A DNA stretch of 64,000 nucleotides from Pseudomonas monsensis (GCF_014268495.2 NZ_CP077087.1:1677501-1741500); one strand, 5' to 3'. Shown: positions 16,627 to 25,347, counted from the first letter of the stretch. Made by a program: numbers and translations. Notes: generated by a model from the letters alone, not told the origin.

Positions 16627-19473
16627 TTAACCCGCTACCAACACCCGGATTGCTTCCAGGCGCAACGCCGCTTTATCGAGCATCGCCAGACCCTGTTCAC
16701 GCTGCTTGCGCAACGCATCCAGTTCGCTGTCGCGCACGGACGGGTTGACCGCTTGCAACGCGGTCAGGCGCGCCAGTTCTTCATCGGTGTCGGCCGCCAG
16801 GCGGCGGCGGGCCTCGGCCACGCGCTCGGCGTGACGCGGGGCGATCTTGTCTTCACCGGCGTTGATCCGTGGCGTCAGCTGATCGCGCTGGGCCTGGATG
16901 AACTTGTTGGCGCTGGCGCGTGGCACGCTTTCCAACTGATCGTTCAGGGTTTCGAACGAGACCCGTGGCGACAGGTCGTTGCCGTTGGCGTCGAGCAGGC
17001 AGCGCAGGGCCGCTGGTGGCAGATAGCGGCCCAGTTGCAGCGAACGCGGGGCAACCACTTCGCTGACGTAGAGCAGCTCCAACAATACGGTGCCCGGTTT
17101 CAGCGCCTTGTTCTTGATCAGCGCGACGGCGGTATTGCCCATCGAACCGGACAGCACCAGGTCCATGCCGCCCTGCACCATCGGGTGTTCCCAGGTGATG
17201 AACTGCATGTCTTCACGCGACAGCGCCTGGTTGCGGTCGTAGGTGATGGTCACGCCTTCGTCGTCACCCAGCGGGAAACTGGCGTCGAGCATCTTTTCGC
17301 TCGGCTTGAGGATCAGGGCGTTTTCCGAATGGTCTTCGCTGTCGATGCCAAAGGCGTCGAACAGGGTTTCCATGTAGATCGGCAGGGCGAACTGATCGTC
17401 TTGCTCGAGGATCGCTTCGACCAGCGCATCACCTTCGCCAGCGCCACCGGAATTCAGCTCCAGCAGGCGGTCGCGACCGGTGTGCAGCTCTTCTTCCAGA
17501 CGCTCGCGCTCGCTGCGCGCTTCGTCGATCAGCGCTTGCCACTCGCCGTCGTCGGCTTCTTCGAGCAGCGGCAGCAGGCGCGGGCCGAACTGATGCTGCA
17601 AGGCGTTGCCGGTCGGGCAGGTGTTGAGGAACGCGTTCAGCGCCTCGTTGTACCACTGGAACAGGCGCTCTTGCGGGCTGGTTTCCAGGTACGGCACGTG
17701 CAGTTCGATGATGTGCTTCTGGCCGATCCGGTCGAGACGACCGATCCGCTGCTCAAGCAGGTCCGGGTGCGACGGCAGATCGAACAGCACCAGGTGATGC
17801 GCGAACTGGAAGTTGCGGCCTTCACTGCCGATTTCCGAACAGATCAGCACTTGCGCGCCAAACTCCTCGTCGGCGAAGTAGGCGGCGGCGCGGTCACGCT
17901 CGAGGATGTTCATGCCTTCATGGAACACCGTGGCCGGGATGCCGGAGCGCACGCGCAGGGCGTCTTCCAGGTCCATCGCGGTTTCGGCGTGGGCGCAGAT
18001 CACCAGCACTTTGGTGCGCTTGAGCATTTTCAGCTGATCAATCAGCCATTCGACGCGCGGGTCGAATTTCCACCAGCGTTCTTCTTCGCTGGCGTCCGGC
18101 TGGGCCTGGAAGCTGACTTCCGGGTACAGCTCGGCGTGATCGCCCAGCGGCAGTTCGAGGTATTCATCCGGGCATGGCAGCGGGTACGGGTGCAGTTTGC
18201 GCTCCGGGAACCCTTGCACGGCGGCGCGGGTGTTACGGAACAGCACGCGGCCGGTGCCGTGGCGGTCGAGCAATTCGCGCACGAGGCGGGCGCTGGCTTC
18301 GGTGTCGCCATCGTTGACGGCGGTCAGCAGGGCTTCACCCTCGTTGCCGAGGAAACCATGAATGGTCTTGTGCGCTTCTGGCGACAGGCGGCCCTTGTCG
18401 AGCAGTTCCTGGACGGCTTCGGCCACCGGGCGATAGTTGTCGCTCTCGGCGCGGAACGCGGCCAGGTCATGGAAACGGTTCGGGTCGAGCAGACGCAGGC
18501 GAGCGAAGTGGCTGTCCTGACCGAGCTGTTCCGGGGTAGCGGTCAACAGCAGCACGCCCGGTATGGTTTCTGCCAGTTGCTCGACCAGGGTGTATTCCGG
18601 GCTGGCCTTGTCTTCGTGCCAGACCAGGTGGTGGGCTTCGTCGACCACCAGCAGGTCCCAGCCGGCGGCGAACAGCGCGTCCTGGGCTTTCTCGTCTTCG
18701 ACCAGCCACTCCAGCGCCACCAGCGCCAGTTGCGTGTCTTCGAACGGGTTGGAGGCATCGCTTTCGATGAAGCGCTCTTCGTCGAACAGCGCGACCTGCA
18801 GGTTGAAGCGGCGGCGCATTTCCACCAGCCATTGGTGCTGGAGGTTTTCCGGCACCAGGATCAGTACACGGTTGGCGCGGCCCGAGAGCAGTTGGCGATG
18901 GATCACCAGACCGGCTTCGATGGTTTTACCCAGGCCCACTTCGTCCGCCAGCAGAACGCGCGGGGCGATACGGTCGGCGACTTCACGGGCAATGTGCAAC
19001 TGGTGCGCGATTGGCTGAGCACGAACGCCACCCAGGCCCCAGAGCGAGGATTGCAACTGGCGGCTGGTGTGTTCGAGGGTGTTGTAACGCAGGGAGAACC
19101 ACGCCAACGGGTCGATCTGCCCGGCGAACAGACGGTCGCTGGCCAGACGGAACTGAATGAAGTTCGACAGCTGGGTTTCCGGCAGGGTAACTGCTTCGTT
19201 TTGCCCGTTGAGACCGTGATAGACCATCAGCCCGTCGACGTCGTCGACTTGCTGTACGGTCATCTTCCAGCCTTCGAAGTGGGTGATGCTGTCACCCGGC
19301 GAGAACCGCACGCGGGTCAGGGGCGCATTCCGTAGCGCGTACTGGCGGGTTTCGCCAGTGGCCGGGTAAAGCACGGTCAACAAGCGGCCGTCCTGTGCCA
19401 GAACGGTGCCTAAACCAAGCTCTGCTTCGCTGTCACTGATCCAGCGTTGCCCCGGTTGATACTGCTGCGCCAT
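16627..19473 (-). CDS. rapA: RNA polymerase-associated SWI2/SNF2 ATPase RapA (HepA)
   Basis: 948 residues, close to the usual length near 950-970. The N-terminal Tudor-like region (MAQQYQPGQRWISDSEAELGLGTV) is followed by the ATPase: Walker A DEVGLGKTIEAGL near 176-184 and the Walker B DEAHH near 280. A helicase C-terminal domain follows with EGRNFQFAHHLVLFDLPSHPDLLEQRIGRLDRIGQ, and then the RapA-specific C-terminal region. RapA binds core RNA polymerase and recycles it after transcription. It is monocistronic and bounded by a strong terminator. Long frames on its opposite strand are codon-bias shadows. Confidence 0.97.
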   Translation of the reverse strand: MAQQYQPGQRWISDSEAELGLGTVLAQDGRLLTVLYPATGETRQYALRNAPLTRVRFSPGDSITHFEGWKMTVQQVDDVDGLMVYHGLNGQNEAVTLPETQLSNFIQFRLASDRLFAGQIDPLAWFSLRYNTLEHTSRQLQSSLWGLGGVRAQPIAHQLHIAREVADRIAPRVLLADEVGLGKTIEAGLVIHRQLLSGRANRVLILVPENLQHQWLVEMRRRFNLQVALFDEERFIESDASNPFEDTQLALVALEWLVEDEKAQDALFAAGWDLLVVDEAHHLVWHEDKASPEYTLVEQLAETIPGVLLLTATPEQLGQDSHFARLRLLDPNRFHDLAAFRAESDNYRPVAEAVQELLDKGRLSPEAHKTIHGFLGNEGEALLTAVNDGDTEASARLVRELLDRHGTGRVLFRNTRAAVQGFPERKLHPYPLPCPDEYLELPLGDHAELYPEVSFQAQPDASEEERWWKFDPRVEWLIDQLKMLKRTKVLVICAHAETAMDLEDALRVRSGIPATVFHEGMNILERDRAAAYFADEEFGAQVLICSEIGSEGRNFQFAHHLVLFDLPSHPDLLEQRIGRLDRIGQKHIIELHVPYLETSPQERLFQWYNEALNAFLNTCPTGNALQHQFGPRLLPLLEEADDGEWQALIDEARSERERLEEELHTGRDRLLELNSGGAGEGDALVEAILEQDDQFALPIYMETLFDAFGIDSEDHSENALILKPSEKMLDASFPLGDDEGVTITYDRNQALSREDMQFITWEHPMVQGGMDLVLSGSMGNTAVALIKNKALKPGTVLLELLYVSEVVAPRSLQLGRYLPPAALRCLLDANGNDLSPRVSFETLNDQLESVPRASANKFIQAQRDQLTPRINAGEDKIAPRHAERVAEARRRLAADTDEELARLTALQAVNPSVRDSELDALRKQREQGLAMLDKAALRLEAIRVLVAG

Positions 19474-19610
19474 GCTGCCTGACTCCCACCTTGAAAAAGC
19501 GGGCTATCTTAACGGAATGCGGGCTTAAGGGCCAAAGATTACTGGGTAGGCGCGGTGGCGGACGGCGATTTTTTAATCGTTGGGAACACTTGAGTTTTGT
19601 GGTGTCCGAT

Positions 19611-19645
19611 TAAAAGATCGCAGCCTTCGGCAGCTCCTGCAGGTG
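19611..19645. repeat. Short dispersed-repeat fragment
   Basis: AAAAGATCGCAGCCTTCGGC then AGCTCCTGCAGG resembles a common pseudomonad intergenic palindrome (GATCGCAGCCT/AGGCTGCGATC type), here as a single half. Confidence 0.55.
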
Positions 19646-19726
19646 CCAAGCGCGTCACAGATTTACGACGAGTGGCTCAAGGCGCCTTTGCCACAGCCGA
19701 TAGCCTGCTGACAGGAGACCCTTTAT

Positions 19727-20068
19727 ATGTTGCCACCGATGCTCCCCCTGAGCGCCGTGCCGATCACTTCCCAGCAGGATCCGATCCGCCAGCGACCGGA
19801 CATTCCGCCAGTGGTACCGGTGCAGGAAAGCTCCAACGAAAGCACGATTGATCTGCAAAAACGCGATCCGGAAGAGGATGGCTTGCTGTTGCGCGAAGAA
19901 CAGCGCCGTCAGCAGGAGCGTGATCGCCGTCGTCGCGAGGCCGACGAAGATCCGGAAGAACACCTTGCGGTGCCAGGCACCGAACTCAATGCCGACAACA
20001 CCGTACCGGTGGTGCCGCTGATGGAAGACCAGCCGCGTCAGGGTTTGTGGGTCGATATCGAGATCTGA
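19727..20068 (+). CDS. Small highly charged conserved hypothetical protein
   Basis: 113 residues, very hydrophilic: a Pro-rich start (MLPPMLPLSAVPITSQQDP), a central Arg/Glu-rich helix (LLREEQRRQQERDRRRREADEDPEEH) and an acidic tail ending GLWVDIEI. CAGGAG stands 8 bases before the ATG. No domain is recognised. Comparable short charged proteins sit near rapA in other pseudomonads as far as I recall. A structural or adaptor role is possible but not supported by sequence. Confidence 0.72.
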   Translation: MLPPMLPLSAVPITSQQDPIRQRPDIPPVVPVQESSNESTIDLQKRDPEEDGLLLREEQRRQQERDRRRREADEDPEEHLAVPGTELNADNTVPVVPLMEDQPRQGLWVDIEI

Positions 20069-20194
20069 ATCCGTCCATTTACATGAAATGTCTTAGAGCG
20101 GTGGCTGGTCAGCGCTGGCGTCAGGCGGCATGATTGGCGCAGTCCTGCCGGCGATGCGGCAGTTGTGATTTCTTCAAGCGATGCGCCGAACGCC

Positions 20195-20356
20195 ATGAGC
20201 CAAGACGATAAACTGATTGACCTCAGCACCGAGCGCGCCAAGCGCGTGCATGACCTCAACGAGAAGCGCCTGAATGAAGTGCGCAAGGCCTTCGAGCAGG
20301 CCATGCCGTTGGGAAAAACCCAGAAAAAGCCGAAAAAGAAACCGAAAAAGCGTTGA
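20195..20356 (+). CDS. Small basic conserved hypothetical protein
   Basis: 53 residues from the ATG at 20195 (MSQDDKLIDLSTERAKRVHDLNEKRLNEVRKAFEQ). A GTG at 20165 would add ten residues that look unlike coding sequence. A single amphipathic helix is followed by a Lys-rich tail (KTQKKPKKKPKKR). The composition suggests nucleic-acid contact, but no family is recognised. It lies between the charged 113-residue protein and ccoM. Confidence 0.65.
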   Translation: MSQDDKLIDLSTERAKRVHDLNEKRLNEVRKAFEQAMPLGKTQKKPKKKPKKR

Positions 20357-20422
20357 TCTCCCTCCGCATCCTTTGATGCAGGTCAGTTATTTTCCCGCCT
20401 TTGCCCTCTGTGTTGACCGGAC

Positions 20423-20436
20423 TTGATCCTGGTCAA
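20423..20436 (+). promoter_or_regulatory. Anr/FNR-type box upstream of ccoM
   Basis: TTGATCCTGGTCAA matches the Anr/FNR consensus TTGAT-N4-ATCAA with one mismatch. It is centred about 75 bp before the ccoM start, a distance that suits activation under low oxygen. Confidence 0.7.
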
Positions 20437-20504
20437 TTTCTGCGCCTGCGTGATTGGTTAACTTAGCTCCATCGCAGCAAAGCAGGGGCCGGGAGGCCAC
20501 AGTC

Positions 20505-20618
20505 ATGTTTTTCGATAACGTGGTGTTTGCCGGGGTTCTGACCGTTGGGCTCATGGTTCTGTTTTTTGCAGGGTTTGGATTTTTTATCTGGAAGGATGCG
20601 AATAAGCGCAAGAAGTAG
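20505..20618 (+). CDS. ccoM: cbb3 cytochrome oxidase small subunit CcoM
   Basis: 37 residues: MFFDNVVFAGVLTVGLMVLF, then a second half FAGFGFFIWKDANKRKK. One membrane helix spans about residues 8-30, followed by a short basic tail (KDANKRKK) that should face the cytoplasm. Length, DNVV start and FIWKD-KRKK end match CcoM, the small subunit that stabilises the pseudomonad cbb3 oxidase complex. GGGAGG lies 8 bases before the ATG, an Anr-type box lies about 75 bp upstream, and a strong terminator follows. It is far from any cco operon, as is usual for this orphan subunit. Confidence 0.88.
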   Translation: MFFDNVVFAGVLTVGLMVLFFAGFGFFIWKDANKRKK

Positions 20619-20653
20619 GTCTTTCTGGGTTTGATGAGCACGCAAGGCATTTT

Positions 20654-20679
20654 GGGCAACTTCGGTTGCCCTTTTTTTT
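20654..20679 (+). terminator. Intrinsic terminator after ccoM
   Basis: GGGCAAC-TTCG-GTTGCCC followed by eight T, a textbook terminator 35 bp past the ccoM stop. Confidence 0.93.
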
Positions 20680-20728
20680 GTGCCGTGGCGGCCTTTGGGC
20701 CGACCAGGCTCTTGGGGTTCTGGGTGGA

Positions 20729-21432
20729 TATCCGTTGTTGCGGGTGTTGCTGATTACGGTTCCGCCCTTACGGCGGGTCACCTTTTTCAAACGCCAAAAA
20801 GGTAACCGAAAAGGCTTGCTCCTACGTTCGGCCCTCGCAGGCTCGGGTTCCTTCGCTGCGGGATCAATCCGGGCGCAGCGGCTCCGGTTTGCTTCGCTGC
20901 ACCTCCTTCCGCTGTGTACGACTGCGTCGTACGGTCGCTGCGCTCCCACGCCCGAATCAATCCCTCCACTCAGCCTTCCGACGTCGCCTTACAGATCAAG
21001 ATCAAAAGCAGGCGAGCTGACACTCGGCCTATTGAGTGGTGAAAAGCGGGTGTTCGGCTTTGGGTTTGTGCTGCTCTTGCCCCTCATCGGAACGCCGCCC
21101 GCCCAGCCCTCTCCCGAGGGAGAGGGAGCCGATGGTGGGCCTGTGAAAATTTGCGTTCAACTCGGACTTTCACGTCGGCGTAACTCTACCAAACACCTCG
21201 GTCAGTCCCCTCTCCCTCCGGGAGAGGGCTAGGGTGAGGGGCTTTTGATCTGGCTTCGGCTTTTGATCTTTTGCCCCATCGTAGCGAGGGAACACTGAGC
21301 CTCAGCGAAGTGCCGTACGCCGGGGCAAAGCCTTTTGGGTTATTTTTTCGCTGGGCCGGCATTCCGGCGTTTGGAAAAAGTGACTCGCTGTAAGCGCGAA
21401 ACCGCCAGCAGCAACACCCACAGCAACGGATA
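20729..21432. repeat. Large composite inverted repeat, no gene
   Basis: About 150 bp at the left (from TATCCGTTGTTGCGGGTGTT at 20729) recurs, diverged, in inverse orientation at the right (reverse complement of about 21290-21432, TATCCGTTGCTGTGGGTGTT). The shared block runs through GGGTCACCTTTTTCAAACGC. The interior holds a CCCTCTCCC-type repeat. This explains the roughly 890-bp gene-free stretch between ccoM and the phosphate transporter. A 188-codon frame across it has repetitive Ser/Pro/Arg content and is not believed. Confidence 0.75.
21107..21240. repeat. CCCTCTCCC-type dispersed repeat, copy 1
   Basis: Starts CCCTCTCCCGAGGGAGAGGG and ends CCCTCTCCCTCCGGGAGAGG, GCTAGGGTGAGGG, with about 90 bp between the two palindromes. 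Two further copies lie at 45008-45145 and 59431-59608. Confidence 0.8.
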
Positions 21433-21455
21433 TGCTCACAAAACCAGACCCAAAA

Positions 21456-21487
21456 AAAAGACGCGATCCTCAAGAATCGCGTCTTTT
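21456..21487 (-). terminator. Intrinsic terminator after the phosphate transporter
   Basis: AAAAGACGCGAT, loop CCTCAAGA, ATCGCGTCTTTT, a 12-bp stem with an A run on the plus strand, 23 bp past the stop of the minus-strand gene. Confidence 0.9.
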
Positions 21488-21509
21488 CATCAAAGCTTGA
21501 AGCAGCCTA

Positions 21510-22985
21510 TCAACTACCCAACGCCTTCGACGCCAGCCAGAACAAACCAGCCGACAGCGCCACCGTCGCCGGCAGGGTCAGGACCCAAGCCAGCAGGATG
21601 GTACGAACAGTGCCGCCCTGCAGGCCGCTTTTGTTGGCGACCATGGTGCCCGCCACGCCCGAGGACAGAACGTGAGTGGTGGATACCGGCAGGCTGAAGA
21701 TGTTGGCCAGGCCGATCATGCTCGCGGCGGTGATCTGCGCCGACATGCCCTGGGCATAGGTCATGCCTTGCTTGCCGATTTTCTCGCCGATGGTCAGTAC
21801 CACGCGTTTCCAGCCGATCATGGTGCCCAGACCCAGGGCCAGCGCGACCGCCAGAATTACCCAGAACGGGGCGTATTCGGTGGTGGTGGTCAGGTCTTTG
21901 CGCAACTTGTCGAGGTCAGCCTTTTCGCGGGCTTCAAGGCCTGGCAGCTTGGCGACTTTCTTTGCGGTGTCGTCCAGGCACAGCAGGTAGCGACGCACTT
22001 CGATGCGGCTTTCGGCCGGCAGCGAGTGGTAGTCCGCTACACCTTTGAGGGTGTGCAGCAGGGCGGAAATGGTCGGTTCGGTCTGCTGCGGGTTGCAGCG
22101 GAATTTCTCCGGCAGGTCGCCTTCCACGCTTTTGCCCAGGGCCAGGAACTCACCGAGGGTGGCGGAGTTGCGCTGGTAGAACTGGCTCAGGTGCAGGGTC
22201 GCGTCGCGGGTGCGTTCGATCTGGTAAGTGGTGCTGTTCAGGTCGAGCACGAACTGCGCCGGCACGATACCGATCAGCACCAGCATGATCAGGCCGATGC
22301 CTTTCTGACCGTCGTTGGAGCCGTGCACGAAACTCATGGCCATCGCCGACATCACCAGCACCAGACGATTCCAGAATGGCGGGTGTTTCTTGTCGTCGAT
22401 CTTGCGGCGCTGTTCCGGCGTCTTGTGCATCTTCGACAGTGGGCGCCACCATTTGAGGCCAATCAGCACCAGCGCCGCGACAAGGAAACCGGCCATCGGC
22501 GAGAACACCAGCGAGGCGCCGATGTCGATCGCTTTCTGCCAGTTCACGCCGTCAGCCAGCGGAATGTCGTTGATCAGGGCGTTGGCCAGGCCGACACCGA
22601 GGATCGAACCGATCAGGGTGTGCGAGCTGGAGGCCGGGATACCGAAGTACCAGGTGCCCAGGTTCCAGGCGATTGCCGCGGCGAGCAACGAGAACACCAT
22701 TGCCAGGCCATGGCCGGTGTTCACATTGATCAGCAGCTCTACCGGCAGCAGGTGGACAATGGCATACGCCACGCCAACGCCGCCCAGCAGCACGCCGAGG
22801 AAATTGAACACACCGGAGAAGAACACCGCCAAGTGAGGCGGCATGGCTTTGGTGTAGATAACAGTGGCTACCGCGTTAGCGGTGTCATGAAATCCATTGA
22901 TGAACTCGAAGGCGAGGACAAACGTCAGGGCGAGCAAGAGGCTCACAAGCACCCAAGCATCCAGTCCGCTGAATAAATCGATCAT
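21510..22985 (-). CDS. pitA: Low-affinity inorganic phosphate transporter, PiT family
   Basis: 491 residues with the duplicated PiT signature: EFINGFHDTANAVATVIYT near 29-47 and SFVHGSNDGQKGIGLIML in the second half. About ten membrane helices with a long hydrophilic loop between the halves (near 255-380) match PitA. Family members take up metal-phosphate with protons across the inner membrane. No PhoU-like gene is adjacent, which argues for the PitA rather than the pit-phoU form. Monocistronic with a strong terminator. Confidence 0.93.
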   Translation of the reverse strand: MIDLFSGLDAWVLVSLLLALTFVLAFEFINGFHDTANAVATVIYTKAMPPHLAVFFSGVFNFLGVLLGGVGVAYAIVHLLPVELLINVNTGHGLAMVFSLLAAAIAWNLGTWYFGIPASSSHTLIGSILGVGLANALINDIPLADGVNWQKAIDIGASLVFSPMAGFLVAALVLIGLKWWRPLSKMHKTPEQRRKIDDKKHPPFWNRLVLVMSAMAMSFVHGSNDGQKGIGLIMLVLIGIVPAQFVLDLNSTTYQIERTRDATLHLSQFYQRNSATLGEFLALGKSVEGDLPEKFRCNPQQTEPTISALLHTLKGVADYHSLPAESRIEVRRYLLCLDDTAKKVAKLPGLEAREKADLDKLRKDLTTTTEYAPFWVILAVALALGLGTMIGWKRVVLTIGEKIGKQGMTYAQGMSAQITAASMIGLANIFSLPVSTTHVLSSGVAGTMVANKSGLQGGTVRTILLAWVLTLPATVALSAGLFWLASKALGS

Positions 22986-23358
22986 GAAGGTTTTCTGACC
23001 CGGTCGTAAGGGGGCGCGATTATGCCAGAAAAGACTGGGAATCGATCCCCTACCTGCTCATTGGTAACAATGTTCTTCGATTTAATTTGTTGCAGCAGGT
23101 TAAAACCAAGCGCGGCGCAGGGTTTTTCAAGTCATTGATTTTGTTGCTAAAAGCTTTGCCTGGAAGGGGTTTTTCCAGGCGTGACAAAGCATCAAACGCT
23201 TGTCTGAAATATCTCTGAAACGTGTAGGAAGCTTCCTTCAGTCGGTCTGACTGAAAGAGAGCCGCTGCCCGCGGGTAGCGGGCGCGCAAGGCATCGTCGA
23301 TACACCGCGCTGGTAACCGGTGCGCACGTTGACCTTCGAAATCGTCAAAACCCGTGGC
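22986..23358. other. Intergenic region upstream of pitA
   Basis: About 370 bp, fairly AT-rich near 23060-23160. It holds a perfect hairpin GCCTGGAA-GGGGTTT-TTCCAGGC at 23159-23181, about 175 bp before the pitA start, and a second small stem TTCAGTC-GGTCT-GACTGAA at 23237-23255 that could end the 66-residue gene's transcript. Neither has a T run. No known operator is seen. Confidence 0.5.
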
Positions 23359-23559
23359 TCATGGCTCTTCGGCTTTGAGTTCCTTTTCGATCTTTTCGAT
23401 TTCCTGCTTGAAGACCTGATCCTGAACGGTAGGGCGTTTGCGCCATGCCTTGCGTTCCGGCTCGGGTTGAGCGGCGTAGGTGGTGACTTCCCCGCCGTAA
23501 ACTTCCTTGTAACGTTGTTCCTGGCGCTCAAGTTCCGCGCGCAGTTCGTCTTTCGTCAC
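23359..23559 (-). CDS. Small conserved hypothetical protein
   Basis: 66 residues from a GTG at 23559, preceded by AGGTAG at a proper distance. Longer frames upstream run into atypical sequence. Highly charged: TKDELRAELERQEQRYKEVYGGEVTTYAAQ, then a Lys/Glu helix ending EIEKIEKELKAEEP. No membrane segment, Cys or known domain. I recall similar short proteins in other Pseudomonas but can give no function. Confidence 0.7.
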   Translation of the reverse strand: MTKDELRAELERQEQRYKEVYGGEVTTYAAQPEPERKAWRKRPTVQDQVFKQEIEKIEKELKAEEP

Positions 23560-24210
23560 AGTGCTACCTGTTTGAGTTGAGTTGAATGTCTGGTGAACAC
23601 ACTGCAACGAGTCGCTTGATCGGTCCTGTCGAGTGCTCAACGCCTGAACGGACATTGATATAAGAGCAGGGCGGGTCAAGGACTTCCATGTTACAGGCGG
23701 CTACGGCACCAGATTAAAACTGACGCAGCATCAGTTTCCTGTTTCAGCGAGCGCTGGCTTTGCATGAGGCATTGGTGTCAGGCGCAGGCCGGGGCGTCGG
23801 CGATGGACATCGCATCAGCCAGTGGCGACCCCGGTGATTAAAAACGCGGTGCCACTGAGGTGCATTATAGCGGTCGATTCGGGAATGACTATCTTTGCCA
23901 AGTTAAAAACGGTTCTGGATGTGTGATCGTTTTGTTGCTCGCAACTTTATTGCTAGTTAACGTCTGGAAAATACGTTATTGGCCTGGCGATCTGTTTTTG
24001 GCGTCATTTAGTCGAACAACTAAAGCGCTGTTCAGTGCGCAGGCGAAGTTGAGGCCTGAGCAAAAAAGCACCGAACGAGGCAGCGCAGGCCGATTGCGAT
24101 TATCGGTCGACGGTTCGATAATCGCCCAATGTTGGCGGTTCGACGCTTGTGCATCGGTTGCCAAGTCGTTTGTATAGCCGCTGAGCCGAGCACAAAAACA
24201 AGGACCCGAC
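23560..24210. other. Gene-free region before pcaR, with an AT-rich patch
   Basis: About 650 bp. The first part (23560-23870) has ordinary composition with an imperfect palindrome around 23722-23735 (CTGACGCAGCATCAG). Bases 23880-24020 are clearly AT-richer than the surroundings and include a hydrophobic reading (VIVLLLATLLLVNVWKI), but with no credible start. The last 100 bp hold the PcaR boxes for pcaR. I call no gene here. Confidence 0.5.
24095..24127. promoter_or_regulatory. Paired PcaR boxes upstream of pcaR
   Basis: GCGATTATCGGTC at 24097-24109 (approximately) and GTTCGATAATCGCCC at 24113-24127, back to back. They match the published PcaR target (GTTCGATAATCGCAC) and lie about 85 bp before the pcaR start, fitting autoregulation. 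Confidence 0.8.
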
Positions 24211-25053
24211 ATGAACGATCAAATGCGCAACTCCTTTACCTCCGTGGCGCCGCCGATCGTTGCCTCGCCGGCCAAGCGCATTCAGGCCCTGACCGGCGAT
24301 CCAGACTTCATGACCTCGCTGGCCCGGGGCCTGGCGGTGGTGCAGGCATTTCAGGAGCGCAAGCGGCACCTGACCATCGCCCAGATCAGCCACCGCACGG
24401 AAATTCCCCGCGCTGCCGTGCGTCGTTGCCTGCACACCCTGATCAAGCTCGGCTACGCCACCACCGACGGCCGTACCTATTCGCTGCTGCCCAAAGTGCT
24501 GACCCTCGGTCACGCCTATCTGTCTTCGACTCCGTTGGCGGTTTCGGCCCAGCCGTACCTCGACCGCATGAGCGAGCAATTGCACGAAGCCTGCAACATG
24601 GCCACGCTCGAAGGGGACGACATTCTCTACATCGCCCGCTCGGCGACCACGCAACGACTGATTTCGGTGGACCTGTCGGTGGGCGGGCGCCTGCCGGCGT
24701 ATTGCACGTCGATGGGGCGGATTCTGCTGGCGGCGCTGGACGACACATCCCTCGGTGAATACCTCGATCATGCCGAACTCGTGGCCAAGACCAGCCGCAC
24801 GCTTCACACCCCGGAAGCCTTGCTCGAGTGTCTGCAAGAAGTGCGGCAGCAGGGCTGGTGCATTGTCGATCAGGAGCTGGAACAAGGCCTGCGCTCGATT
24901 GCCGTGCCGGTCTACGACGCTTCGGGGCAAGTGGTCGCTGCGCTCAACGTCAGCACCCACGCTGGCCGTGTCAGCCGTACCGAGCTGGAGCAACGCTTCC
25001 TGCCGGGCCTGCTCAGCGCCAGCCGCGACCTCAGTGCGCAACTGTTTGCCTGA
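24211..25053 (+). CDS. pcaR: IclR-family pathway activator PcaR
   Basis: 280 residues. A winged helix lies at about 30-95 (SLARGLAVVQAFQERKRHLTIAQISHRTEIPRAAVRRCLHTL), followed by the effector domain with GRLPAYCTSMGRILLAAL and a DQELEQGLRSIAVPVYD block. PcaR uses beta-ketoadipate as coinducer to activate pca genes. Length and N-terminus match known PcaR, and it heads the pca cluster. PcaR-type boxes upstream indicate autoregulation, and others lie before pcaK, pcaI and the distal porin. Confidence 0.96.
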   Translation: MNDQMRNSFTSVAPPIVASPAKRIQALTGDPDFMTSLARGLAVVQAFQERKRHLTIAQISHRTEIPRAAVRRCLHTLIKLGYATTDGRTYSLLPKVLTLGHAYLSSTPLAVSAQPYLDRMSEQLHEACNMATLEGDDILYIARSATTQRLISVDLSVGGRLPAYCTSMGRILLAALDDTSLGEYLDHAELVAKTSRTLHTPEALLECLQEVRQQGWCIVDQELEQGLRSIAVPVYDASGQVVAALNVSTHAGRVSRTELEQRFLPGLLSASRDLSAQLFA

Positions 25054-25060
25054 GGAAGCT

Positions 25061-25093
25061 GTTCGATAAACGCACAGTGTTGCGTTTATCGAA
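25061..25093. promoter_or_regulatory. Inverted PcaR boxes upstream of pcaK
   Basis: TTCGATAAACGCA, spacer CAGTGT, TGCGTTTATCGAA: perfect 13-bp arms made of two PcaR-type boxes. It starts 8 bp past the pcaR stop. The arms could also form an RNA hairpin that ends the pcaR message, although no T run follows. Confidence 0.75.
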
Positions 25094-25347
25094 TTGACGC
25101 TAAAACCCTCGGATCATTAATGTCGCGGCAGCGTCATCCGGCGCTGATGTGAATGAGCTCGCCGGACTGCCGACTCCCATAATAATGACAAGAGGCAACT
25201 CCCCATGAGCACGTTCCCCGACTGTCGCCGCCGCTCCCCGTGTTGCCGGTTTCAACGCAACGCCTGATCCACACCTTCTATTCTTGTGACCGTGCCGCTC
25301 TCTGGCCGGCCGCCGTTCGACTGCGTTTTTTGCGTGGAATAAAAATA

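Noticed and set aside
16603..19335. 910-codon open frame opposite rapA
   Set aside because: It is antisense to a clear RapA gene, arises from high-GC third-position bias and has no recognised domain.
20666..21232. 188-codon open frame on the plus strand
   Set aside because: It lies wholly within the composite repeat region after the ccoM terminator, has Ser/Pro/Arg-rich low-complexity content and ends within a CCCTCTCCC repeat. Such frames are common artefacts in Pseudomonas.
23860..24177. 105-codon plus-strand frame before pcaR
   Set aside because: No ribosome site, and its second half runs through the PcaR boxes. Kept only as an AT-rich patch to look at.
25062..25093. Perfect 13-bp hairpin after pcaR read as a terminator
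   Set aside because: There is no T run and both arms match the PcaR box, so an operator is the better reading.
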